Shown here one piece after another: positions 44,401 to 49,060 of a stretch of DNA of 49,060 nucleotides. The stretch is from positions 1 to 49,060 of the forward strand of contig JAEUJZ010000074.1 of NCBI GenBank assembly GCA_016794505.1, written 5' to 3'. The notes beneath the pieces were generated by a model. The model made no database searches. It had not been told where the DNA came from and worked only from the letters and a program-made list of their open reading frames with translations. Within the stretch, counting starts at the first letter, position 1, and each line of letters begins with the position of its first letter. A program made the position numbers and the translations under genes. This DNA comes from Myxococcales bacterium (lineage in GTDB: Bacteria; Myxococcota_A; Polyangia; Palsa-1104; JAEUJZ01).

Positions 44401-45747
44401 CGCTTGCTGGCCAACGACGTCGTGCAGATGGGCGTGGTGCCGCTCGACGTGCAGCGCTGGGGCGAGTTCTATCGCGCTGCGGCCTCAGCGCGTCGCCTGT
44501 CCTGCTTGCATAGCGCAGCCGCGCAGGAGCCGCGCAGCGAGCAAGGTGCGCACGAGCTTCGCGTTCGCTTGGCCCACGCTGTGCCCGCGGAACGGGCCAA
44601 CTTGCTGGCGGAAATTCTGCTGAAGCAAGCGGCGCACGTGCTGCGACTCTCTGCCGATCGGATTCCGATCTCGGTGCCTCTTTCGACGCTGGGCATGGAC
44701 TCGCTGATGGGTCTAGAGCTGCGCAATCGCATCGAATCGGTCCTGGGTATCCGCGTGCCCGCCAGCTTGCTGTGGACGCATCCAACGGTCGCTGTGCTGT
44801 CGGAGTCCCTCTTGCGCGAGGTGACTCCAGATAGCCGCCACGCGCCACGCCCAAAAGAACCGGCCAAGCACGCGCTGCCTTTGTCAGCGCAAAGTCAGGC
44901 AGCAGGAAGCGTCGCGCTGTCCAGCGCAGGCCCCGTTGGATCGCGAGGCAGCGCCCTGATTCGCCTGCACACCGCGGCAAGCCCCAAGCTGCACTTGATC
45001 TGCTTTCCCCCAGGCGGTGGAGGTCCCGAGCTATTCCAGCGCTGGGCAACGAAGCTGCCGCAGCTAGTCAGCATAAGTGGCCTGCACTTGCCAGGTCGCG
45101 GCGCGCGGCTGACCGAGCCGCCGTACAACGACATGCGCCAGCTCTTGCACGGCATTCGCGACGAGCTGACTACGGCGTTGGACAGCGGTACACCCGTCGC
45201 GTTTGTTGGCCACTCGTTTGGCAGCGTGCTGGCGTTCGAAGCAGCGTGTCAGATTGCGGTTCCTGGACGCACGTGGCCGGTGCATCTGTTTGTATCGGCT
45301 TGTGCAGCGCCGCGACGTGGCAGCGAGCTCGAACGGTACCTGGGCTTTGGCAAGCAAGACGTGCAGGGCACGTTCTCAAGCGATGCGCTGTCGGATGCGG
45401 AGCTGCTCGATATCCTGCGTCGCGCAGGTGCGCTCGGTCGCGGCGCCGACAAGCTCGATGAGGACGAGCTGGCTGCGTTCTTCATCCCCACGCTGCGCGC
45501 TGACCTGCGTGTCTTGCGCACGTACACGCGGGAAGAGAAGCGCGTGCTGCCCATTCCGATCACGGCCATCGTCGGGCGCCAGGATCCGATGATCGATGCG
45601 AACCACATCACAGAATGGATGGGGCACACGTCGGCTTCGTTTTCCGCACGCATCATCTGCGCCGATCACGGCATTCGCTATGAACAGATGTGGAGCATCA
45701 TCAGCAGCCAGCTCGCGTCGCTCTTGGATGTCCCTGCCGAGCCGTAG
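32470..45747 (+). CDS. Two-module type I polyketide synthase with tandem AT and terminal thioesterase
   Basis: ATG 32470 follows GGAGG by five bases, which decides against TTG 32458. The 4,425-residue protein reads, in residue positions: ACP (Ser59 in GLDSLG); KS1 (about 119-537; Cys289, His424, His464); AT1 (about 630-942; Ser721, IAAHS His824); AT2 (about 1057-1355; Ser1150, HAFH His1253); KR1 (about 1421-1857; TGGLGAIG, Tyr1792); ACP2 (Ser1951); KS2 (about 2010-2434; Cys2182, His2317, His2357); AT3 (about 2539-2847; Ser2631, VASH His2734); DH (about 2906-3194; His2940, Asp3112); a structural KR half; ER (about 3422-3750; SATGGTGLAA); KR2 (about 3768-3997; LDD present, Tyr3914); ACP3 (Ser4078) and TE (about 4175-4425; Ser4249, Asp4372, His4400). 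All catalytic residues are in place. AT2 has the malonyl-type HAFH motif, and AT3 the VASH motif more like methylmalonyl. AT1 begins with an unusual YSPQGGQW. It would build a triketide and release it by the TE. No PPTase, tailoring enzyme or resistance gene is next to it. Confidence 0.95.
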   Translation: MLRDAKPGQNPLTPQRDDAALSTFSAIRDWVIQYIASRLGVANAEVAAGEHFQRVGLDSLGATALLIELGKRLGHTLSPTLIWEFPSADALAQHLSAAHSDGKIPAQATAVAPSEASSEPIAIVGMACRFPQADNLAAFWDLLRKGIDAIREVPAIRWHGSAPSDREPSTAEEDGSRFGGFIHDVETFDPGFFGISPREATLIDPQQRLALELSWEALEDAGIPATAVRGDRCGVFVGVIWHDYADLLLRADVPVEQHTGTGQSLSIVANRISYALGLQGPSLAIDTACSSSLVAIHLACHSLRAGESSLALVGGVNLMLSPHTSEVLSKFGGLSPRGRCRAFDAGADGFVRGEGGGFVVLKPLSHALADGDHVYCVIRGSAVNNDGASNGLTAPNPAAQRAVLTAACQQAQISPTAIDYVEAHGTGTKLGDPIEAAALGAVLGAGRSASSALRIGSVKTNIGHLEGAAGIAGLIKTALAIEHRSIPPSLHFAEANPLIPFSALKLAVATQLEPWPSSGPAVAGVSSFGWGGTNCHVIVSSLDAAPPQLLRLAATDHESLRHAAQTAISHALRGPEDLAALCALPQTDGTHRLAVVARSQPELATKLGAWLADQTVPGCHAAIASKPEKRTAFLYSPQGGQWRGMASRLLRESTVFRQSMQSCDAAIARHGHFSVLRELHRPTARSATATFIQPCLFAVQVALTAVLDSIGVSPDYVVGHSLGEISASCVSGALSLDDAARVIVSYSRLQNTTTGDGGMALVQRSADETRALLAPYADAVCIAGQNGPLTTLLSGRPAALDAIVETLRQQGTFAARIDVQIAAHSPQMDPILEPLTAALLGITPRPGRIPMWSTSTRGWVQGPDLDGAWFAHNLRSPVYFDEAVRALCRQGAELFVEVNAHPILLPSIQQGLQHCSDTAIACGTLIRGEPELAALLNTAAQVWTHGGTIRASSEPSRLALAADTQASDAQLVVLSAQSEGSLAAQLSRLDTHLRTQPEASLPDLAYSLATTRSALRKRVALVATSLAALQQTCVAAQGHALAQIAATASSPPDTRAFLFTGQGAQTPGMGRGLYQAFPAFREAFDRVVRLFDQQIAGSLRAVMWAPADHADSALIDQTGYTQPALFALEYALHALWQAWGIAPDRLAGHSIGELVAACIAGVFSLEDAVRLCAARGQLMQALPTGGAMASIAAKEASVVAAIAACSDRVSIAAINGPEHVVIAGEQSSVEEVVAAFSARHVRTKLLRVSHAFHSPRMDPMLADFRRVAQSIRYHAPALPLISNLTGQLADDSVCTAEYWVRHVREAVRFVDGTRALGDAGVRTFIEIGPKSTLLSLVSAALPDVDVTLVPSLRAGRGESESALEALGSLWARGASVDWEGVFPWRGRRCALPSYAFEKTRYWPAQAPRRSVTPPAVRADLHYTLEWPERPRVPSPDLEARAGSWLVVAEREDSGWALARALLSHGRSARVLSAQIDDSALITELHAGERLEGVVVLSDAPLPAEEALAGRPLHERILPAASSLLTVIRGLSAGSSAKLWIVTRGAWAIAPGDATNYPQAVLWGAGRVAAAENPAAWGGLVDLDPLGDTGEFADLARELLQPQAEDQLAFRSRRRLAAQLNSAPVPTESPTIVSDATYLVTGGLGAIGLCIAEWLAARGARHLLLTSRHGVPPRSQWTEQTDPAVLQQIAQIEKLEALGVQVTAAAIDVADGAQMSSLLSSALPAVRGVFHAAGVLSVGLLAQKDAAQLAAVLRPKVDGAWALHQATRHLPLDFFVLFSSVAGTLGPMGSGLYAAANAALDSFAEYRRAQGRPAVSIAWGAWATGMALRLSPLQLSEPGVRMMPLPDALTMLGHVMCGPAAYCMVASLDWRKLAATLPPGTRQRQLIARFVRDEGSAIEAPTEARDPQPTARRAVAAELPDRVRRCVAQVLGLDAGNKLDATQRFGELGMDSLMAVQLHKALQHELGVPLSSTVAFDYPTLERLVAHLRSDVLRVASEEAIHAEPPLASSEPIAVIGMAFRLPGDASDAQSAWSLLRAGTDVVREVPASRWKAADWYDPNPDTAQRTTVTRGGFLTDIESFDAGFFHIAPLEVMTMDPQQRMLLEVTWEALERAGQDPIALRETQTGVFVCAGENEYAERLQGMSDTAAARYSGTGNLSSVLAGRLSYFLGLQGPSLFVDTACSSSLVALHLACQSLHAGECTSALVGGVNLLLSPRSFVMMSQLRALSPDGRCRTFAADADGYGRSEGCVVLVLKRESDALRAGDPILGVVRGSAINHDGPSSGLTAPNGPAQQAVLRHALEHARVSPRDVDYVECHGTGTELGDPIEVQALAAVYGDQRQADRPLWIGAVKAHLGHMEAASGLAGIVKLLLSLQNEELPAQPALRDLNPHIPWQLLPVRVLQQAQIWPRGSKPRIAGISSFGLSGTNAHVILQEAPALPAPAADPPHSAELIVLSAHSEAALRAQAARLYTQLGSSAQVSLADAAYGLSCHRAALAQRAALVTTSRDDLRTQLEALSAGAPRSGTIVSALVGAARPQVVFVFPGQGSQWLGMGQTLLQEEPRFAEALTACDQAIQKEAGFSVLAELTADATTSRLQHVDVVQPVLFAMSVALAALWRSWGITPDVVVGHSLGEIAAAHVAGALSLHDAAAVICRRSRLLRQISGQGEMALIDLSEGETAALLVGHEDRLSIAVSNGPRATVISGDPSALSTVLSLLAERGVFCRRVKVDVASHSPQVEPLLPELRRQLSHIQPRPCAIPMRSTVTTTDVTGLDLDAEYWVQNLRQPVRFGAVLQSLLDSGPCQAIELSAHPVLLPAIEEMLSAASTKSAALASLRRGQPERAALLSSLAALWCAGVPVTWPQLFPSPRPLPDLPTYAWQRERFWVDPPPSSIHASHPRKLLSPAAHPLLGSAQTLSTQSGTHVWEQVFEPPYVAWLRDHRVQGTMIFPGAAYLEMALACAHERFSAEPADVTELALVEALSLPPESAVILQAVTTEEMPGRLRFHVASRDVSQSPATFRVHARGVLKRRKGSSSPSSLDLVALRERLRSTEAADVARLYEDMAAMGMEYGEAFRGIRELWCGDSEALGRIELPAAAKSGQAGYQFHPALLDGCLQILVAALGPERGHAPWLPVYVAALQRYKTPPGELFCHVQLLPPAAAQPDRRRAQLVICDRAGRVVAELRDFVVQRRADSGPHDHSERWFLSPDWQVRAVPPPRVTSGRWLLLGDGGALGRTLREVLLAAGHAVAQGESLLPNSTALRVLLTASFGDKAPTAVVHLGRVGVEGVSESSIPEKALLQGCDSVLHVVQALVGMWYREVPRLWLFTRGAQAVGSGPISLTQAPLLGLGRTIAVEHPELRCLRVDLDPARPDGEAEAILAELLADEDEDEIALRGRDRRVSRLVHRQPEVDRSSRKERAAGQPFRLNIEQPGVLDHLFLQSCVRRPPGPNEVEISVEAAGLNFMDVMTAMGIRPGANGAPVLLGNECSGRVVAVGEGVPDLHIGQAVVAATPGSFATHVTVASCKVVARPDALDATQAAALPIAYMTAWYGLVHLARLRAGERVLIHSATGGTGLAAVHIARHLGAEIFATAGSEQKREWLRSQGIRHVMDSRSLDFASQILTATQDEGVDVVLNSLSGPAIEASFSALGQDGRFIELGKTDIYSDRPLGLSPFKKSLSYSAVDLAALSERRPKRFGRLLSEVMSLIAAAVLPPLPLEAVPISQAADAFRKMAQAQHMGKLVLTLSEPDVLVRAPQRAEVPIRSDASYLVTGGLGGLGLKIAEWLGSQGAGHLVLMGRAGDVSFEQRACVSALVAKGTRVSIAKGDVANRLQLEHILSDIQGSGMPLRGIIHAAGALDDGLIMQQTPLRFRTVMGPKVQGAWHLHELTRTVALDFFVMYSSAAGLLGSAGQANYAAANAFLDALAHHRRSHGLPALSIDWGAFSEVGLASEQENRGARLATRGMESLTPEQGIVALHRLLANDVVQMGVVPLDVQRWGEFYRAAASARRLSCLHSAAAQEPRSEQGAHELRVRLAHAVPAERANLLAEILLKQAAHVLRLSADRIPISVPLSTLGMDSLMGLELRNRIESVLGIRVPASLLWTHPTVAVLSESLLREVTPDSRHAPRPKEPAKHALPLSAQSQAAGSVALSSAGPVGSRGSALIRLHTAASPKLHLICFPPGGGGPELFQRWATKLPQLVSISGLHLPGRGARLTEPPYNDMRQLLHGIRDELTTALDSGTPVAFVGHSFGSVLAFEAACQIAVPGRTWPVHLFVSACAAPRRGSELERYLGFGKQDVQGTFSSDALSDAELLDILRRAGALGRGADKLDEDELAAFFIPTLRADLRVLRTYTREEKRVLPIPITAIVGRQDPMIDANHITEWMGHTSASFSARIICADHGIRYEQMWSIISSQLASLLDVPAEP

Positions 45748-46109
45748 GCGAGGTGTGATCGCGCCCGCGTGATCCGGGTGTGCGCACTGGGGTCGCGCGT
45801 GTTCGCACACCTGGCCGCGCACGTTCGCGCACGCGGCTTGCTCGCCCTGATCGCTCGCGACAAAAAGCCCGTTGGGACCGCCATCTCGGTGCTGTCCAGC
45901 GTCGGTGAAATCCCCTCTTGTGCTGCTGGATCTGGCGAAGCGGTGGCGGCTTGGCTTGGGCAGGCACCGCGCTGCCCTGGTGCTTGCGCGAACGTGACGG
46001 CGCTTGGACAGAAACTTGCACCAGAGTGACTCACATCCTGTTGCTGAACGAGCACGTGCTATCACAGGTCGCGCTCGTTTTTGGCGGGGCATGCAGGCAC
46101 GGTTCGTTG
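45748..46109. other. Intergenic region after the PKS
   Basis: No supported gene. Two adjacent hairpins are described separately. A small open frame from 45769 to 46029 on the plus strand, starting at GTG, shows no ribosome-binding site or protein-like composition and is not called. The second half (45,900-46,109) is open in several frames on both strands, but none is convincing. Confidence 0.4.
45777..45837 (+). terminator. Two successive GC-rich hairpins 30 bases after the PKS stop
   Basis: GGTGTGCG (45777-45784) pairs with CGCACACC (45804-45811), and GCCGCG (45814-45819) pairs with CGCGGC (45832-45837). There is no T-tract, so this is not a classical rho-independent terminator, but paired GC-rich hairpins just after a 13-kb gene could end or protect its transcript. 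Confidence 0.3.
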
Positions 46110-46958
46110 ATGCAAGGGTGGACTCGCAGATCTGCACGTGCAACGCAGTGGGCACAGAGCGTGATGCTCGGGCTTCTGCTTTGCGCATGGGCCGCTCACA
46201 GCGCGCGTGCGGCTTCCACAGAGGAAGAGTTTCGCGAGCAGTATCTGCGCGCCGGCAAGCTGTATGCGGCGCAGGACTATGCAGCGGCCATTCCCGTTCT
46301 GCTTGTGGCCTATGGCATCCAGCCAGTTCCGCAGCTTCTGTTCAATATCGGCCAAGCGTATCGCCGACTGGAACAGTGGGGCTCAGCGCGCGTCTATTTC
46401 GATCTGTATCGCACGATCGCGCCCGACATCCCGAGCGCGACACGCAGTGATCTAGATCAGCTGATCTTGGAAATGAAAGTGCGCGAGCAAGAAGAGCGGA
46501 AGCCAGAGATCCGCGAAAAGACACGCACGCTGCTGATCCGCGAAGAAAAACCGCTGCCGCGCTGGCTGCGTCCGCTGGGCATCGCCGCAGGCGTGGCCGG
46601 TCTGAGCCTGGCGATCAGTGGAGGGGTGCTGCTCGGGCTGGATGGCCAGTGTGTTGGCTCGCGGGCCGCACTGGTCTTGGAGTGTTCGCAGATCTACAAC
46701 TCGAAGACGCCGGGCACAGCGCTCACAGCAGCGGGTGCCGGCTTGCTTGTCGTCGGAGCAGTGTCCTTTGGCCTGTCGCTGCGCAAGCCCAGCCGACCGC
46801 AGAGGCGCGTCGTGGACGAAGAGCGCATGGATGTTCCGCTGCTGGCGCCTGCGCAACACCCGCTGCATGAACCGCCTCCAGCGGGGTGGAATGTCGACGG
46901 ATCCCAGATCGAACCCCCGCCCGCCGGATATTCCCCCGATGGGCAGCCACTCGGATGA
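46110..46958 (+). CDS. Exported TPR protein with C-terminal membrane segments
   Basis: ATG 46110 is chosen as the start before a signal peptide (about 1-35, a basic region, a hydrophobic MLGLLLCAWAA and AHSARA before ASTEEE). The longer open frame to 45918 has no sensible N-terminus. The 282-residue product continues with TPR-like helices (about 36-105, with YLRAGKLYAAQDYAAAIPVL and FNIGQAYRRLEQWGSARVYF in two segments). A charged helix follows, then two membrane segments (about 153-175 and 206-228) and a Pro-rich C-terminal tail. Such TPR-plus-membrane proteins are common in Myxococcota and are thought to sit in the inner membrane facing the periplasm. No function is recognised. It is 54 bases before the NHL-repeat gene. 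Confidence 0.75.
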   Translation: MQGWTRRSARATQWAQSVMLGLLLCAWAAHSARAASTEEEFREQYLRAGKLYAAQDYAAAIPVLLVAYGIQPVPQLLFNIGQAYRRLEQWGSARVYFDLYRTIAPDIPSATRSDLDQLILEMKVREQEERKPEIREKTRTLLIREEKPLPRWLRPLGIAAGVAGLSLAISGGVLLGLDGQCVGSRAALVLECSQIYNSKTPGTALTAAGAGLLVVGAVSFGLSLRKPSRPQRRVVDEERMDVPLLAPAQHPLHEPPPAGWNVDGSQIEPPPAGYSPDGQPLG

Positions 46959-47012
46959 CGTCCCGATGGATGGCCCATTCAGACCGGCGTTTCCGGCAAG
47001 GAGGATCGAACG

Positions 47013-49060
47013 ATGCGTTCGCCGTGCATGCTGTTCCCGCTGCTGCTTGGCTGCGATGCTCTTCTCATCAGCAATCCCAGAAACTGCATTGAAAATCCGC
47101 GCGCCTGTGCCGCCGACCAAGTATGCAACCAGCAGACGCAAAGCTGCGAAGCGCGAAGTTGTCGCAACGCAGCGTCCGAGTGCGCGGCCGATCAGTACTG
47201 CGAGCCCAGCAGCAAGCTCTGTGTCGCGCTGGACTGCGTGGCCAGTCCCAGCCAGTGCGCGGTCGATCAGCGCTGCAACCAGTCCACCCGTCGCTGCCAG
47301 ACCGTCCCGTTTGTCTTGGGGCAGCCTGATCTGCAGACCAACCTGAACGCTGCGTACGGCATGAACAGCCCGCAGGGCGTGCTGCTGATCCCTGACGCGC
47401 AGAACCCTGGGCAGAGCAAGCTGGTGGTCGCAGATCGCGGCAATCGCCGCGTGCTGATTTGGAACAGCGTCCCTTCGCAGAGTCGCCCGGCCGATGCGGT
47501 CTTGGGCATGCCCGATGTCCACACCCTAAGCCCCAGCGATGCGTACGGCGGAATCAATGAAGCCAGCCTGCTTGCCCCGACGACGCTGAGCGCGATCGGC
47601 AGCAAGCTCGCAGTGGCTGACCCGCAGGCAAATCGCATGCTGTTTTGGAATCAGATCCCCACCAGCCAGCCAAGCAGCGGACCGATCTCAGCCAACGCGG
47701 TCTGGGGTCAAACAAGCTTTCGCTCGACGCAGATCGACAGTCCCACTGGGCAGACCAACCGCCTGGGTGTTTTTGGTCCCGCCACCTCGTTTCATGCGAC
47801 CTCGGGGCGCTATTTCGTTTCCGATTCGCTTAACCACCGCGTGCTTTTGTTCTTCAGTCCTCCGACGAGCCCGAACGCTGCTCCATATGCCGTGCTTGGA
47901 CAGACGGACTTTTCAAGCACCCTGTTCGGCGTCGGCGCGAGCACGCTCAACCAGCCTCGGCATGCCGCGGCCAGCCTGAACGAACTTTTTGTCGCCGACA
48001 CGCTGAATCACCGCATCGTCGTGTTCGATGTGACCTCGCCCACCGTGAACAATGCACCGGCCTTCGCAGTCCTGGGACAAGCGTCACTGACCGAAGGTCT
48101 TGCCAACCGCGGCGCGGCGATGCCGACGGCGAGCACGCTCAGTCAGCCGGTCGCAGTGCATGCCAGCGAGGGCGCGGCGCGGCTCTTGTGGGTCGCGGAC
48201 TCGTTGAATCATCGCGTGCTGCGGTACACCCTGCCGACACCTTGCAGCAGCAATCTGGCGGCTGATCTGGTGCTGGGTCAAGCCGACTTCACGCAGCGCA
48301 CGCAGCTGTTTGGGGCCAGCATCAACGCCGCCACGCTGAATACGCCGTCCGGTATCCACAGCGATGGTACTCGCTTGGTTGTCAGCGACAGTGGATCCCA
48401 CCGTGTCTTGATCTGGAACAGCCTGCCGACCGTAAACCAACAGCCCGCCGATGTCGTGCTAGGGCAGGCCAACGCCATGGCATCGCGAGCCAACAACGTG
48501 CTGCCGCCGCAGCCGCTGCAGTTCCATCAGGTGTCGCATGTGGCAACCGATGGCACGCGCTTGCTCATCTGTGATGCGGGCAACCATCGCGTCCTTTTGT
48601 GGAATCAGGTTCCCAAGCAGGGACCGGTTCCGCCCGATGTCGTGCTGGGTCAGCCAGACTTCACATCCGGGCAAGCCAACCGCGGATCCGGTGTTCCCAC
48701 CAACGCATCGCTAGACACGCCGACCACTGTGGCCATCTACCAAGGGCGAATCGCCGTCGCGGATCGCGGCAACAATCGAGTGCTGGTTTGGAACTCAATT
48801 CCGACACAAAACGGCGCCTCGGCATCGGCCTGTCTGGGGCAGTTTTCGTGCTCGGCACGCCTCGATTCGGAAGGACAGGGCCGCATGAGCGCGCCGAGCG
48901 GCGTCTCGTTTTCGGCGGGCCGGCTGTTCGTGTCGGACGCCGGCAACCATCGCGTGCTGTGGTTTCCTCAGACCGCCACGACCGGCTCGCCGGCCGAGGG
49001 CCTGGTCGGTCAGCGAGCCTTCGGCAGCAAAGGGCCGAATAACGGTGGCCAGTCGGCGGC
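47013..49060 (+). CDS. Cys-rich NHL-repeat lipoprotein, 3' end beyond window
   Basis: AAGGAGG (46998-47004) precedes ATG 47013, and the frame then stays open to the window edge (682 codons). A short basic-hydrophobic start ending LLLGC gives a likely lipoprotein Cys at residue 14. Next come two or three Cys-rich repeats (NPRNC, ACAADQVC, CEARSC, CAADQYCEPSSKLC, CAVDQRCNQ), about 40 residues each, which would be disulfide-rich outside the cell. The rest is at least nine NHL repeats with the core ADxxNxRVLxW (VVADRGNRRVLIW, VSDSLNHRVLLF, ADTLNHRIVVF, CDAGNHRVLLW and others), building a beta-propeller. Blades are separated by Gly-Gln-x-Asp-Phe spacers. It is probably a surface propeller that binds protein or glycan. 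The C-terminus is not seen. Confidence 0.9.
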   Translation, partial: MRSPCMLFPLLLGCDALLISNPRNCIENPRACAADQVCNQQTQSCEARSCRNAASECAADQYCEPSSKLCVALDCVASPSQCAVDQRCNQSTRRCQTVPFVLGQPDLQTNLNAAYGMNSPQGVLLIPDAQNPGQSKLVVADRGNRRVLIWNSVPSQSRPADAVLGMPDVHTLSPSDAYGGINEASLLAPTTLSAIGSKLAVADPQANRMLFWNQIPTSQPSSGPISANAVWGQTSFRSTQIDSPTGQTNRLGVFGPATSFHATSGRYFVSDSLNHRVLLFFSPPTSPNAAPYAVLGQTDFSSTLFGVGASTLNQPRHAAASLNELFVADTLNHRIVVFDVTSPTVNNAPAFAVLGQASLTEGLANRGAAMPTASTLSQPVAVHASEGAARLLWVADSLNHRVLRYTLPTPCSSNLAADLVLGQADFTQRTQLFGASINAATLNTPSGIHSDGTRLVVSDSGSHRVLIWNSLPTVNQQPADVVLGQANAMASRANNVLPPQPLQFHQVSHVATDGTRLLICDAGNHRVLLWNQVPKQGPVPPDVVLGQPDFTSGQANRGSGVPTNASLDTPTTVAIYQGRIAVADRGNNRVLVWNSIPTQNGASASACLGQFSCSARLDSEGQGRMSAPSGVSFSAGRLFVSDAGNHRVLWFPQTATTGSPAEGLVGQRAFGSKGPNNGGQSA

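Noticed and set aside
45769..46029. 86-residue plus-strand ORF after the PKS
   Set aside because: GTG start without ribosome-binding site; it spans the two hairpins and has no protein-like motif.

Overview
The window reads as chromosomal DNA of a high-GC, signalling-rich bacterium, most likely a myxobacterium or close relative (Myxococcota). The pointers are a dense set of Hanks-type Ser/Thr kinases (one fused to TPRs, one to an FGE-sulfatase domain, one to an AAA/GAF/SpoIIE phosphatase scaffold), a TPR-CHAT protein, an AgmX/PglI-type C-terminus, NHL and FG-GAP surface proteins, and a polyketide synthase whose first module has the N-terminal ACP and doubled acyltransferase remembered from myxobacterial starter modules. 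The assignment is an inference; no rRNA or tRNA is present.

Region 1 (1 to about 5,888) looks like the right part of an integrated mobile element. It carries a glycine-zipper protein, a ribbon-helix-helix-like protein whose gene holds an array of GACGTC palindromes, an AT-richer secreted protein, a small unknown gene on the minus strand, a double-XRE regulator and, at the edge, a serine recombinase. Just beyond the recombinase the sequence changes abruptly into the 3' end of an FG-GAP repeat gene that has no beginning, so the element appears to have integrated into that gene.

Region 2 (6,175-19,020) is a signalling and surface cluster: a secreted protein, a membrane kinase, a convergent kinase-TPR protein, a kinase-FGE protein, a large exported TPR-CHAT protein and a DUF4384-like lipoprotein. 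Region 3 (19,099-24,568) is mixed: a palindrome-headed methyltransferase/TetR pair, an AgmX/PglI-like exported protein, molybdate ABC transporter genes modB and modC without modA, a small membrane protein and a DJ-1/PfpI protein.

Region 4 (24,773-32,271) is a compact operon: a giant kinase/ATPase/GAF/SpoIIE-phosphatase protein, a SiaB-like kinase (HATPase fold), a SiaC/STAS-like protein and a class III nucleotide cyclase. It resembles the SiaABCD partner-switch pathway with a class III cyclase in place of the diguanylate cyclase. Region 5 (32,470-45,747) is one 4,425-residue polyketide synthase, ACP-KS-AT-AT-KR-ACP-KS-AT-DH-ER-KR-ACP-TE, a whole two-module assembly line with its own release domain. 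Region 6 (46,110 to the end) has a TPR membrane protein and the start of a Cys-rich NHL-repeat lipoprotein that runs off the window.

The most notable points are the Sia-like operon with a class III cyclase, the single-chain PKS with tandem ATs, the helically phased palindrome array inside a DNA-binding-protein gene, the kinase/CHAT/DUF4384 grouping, and the recombinase junction.
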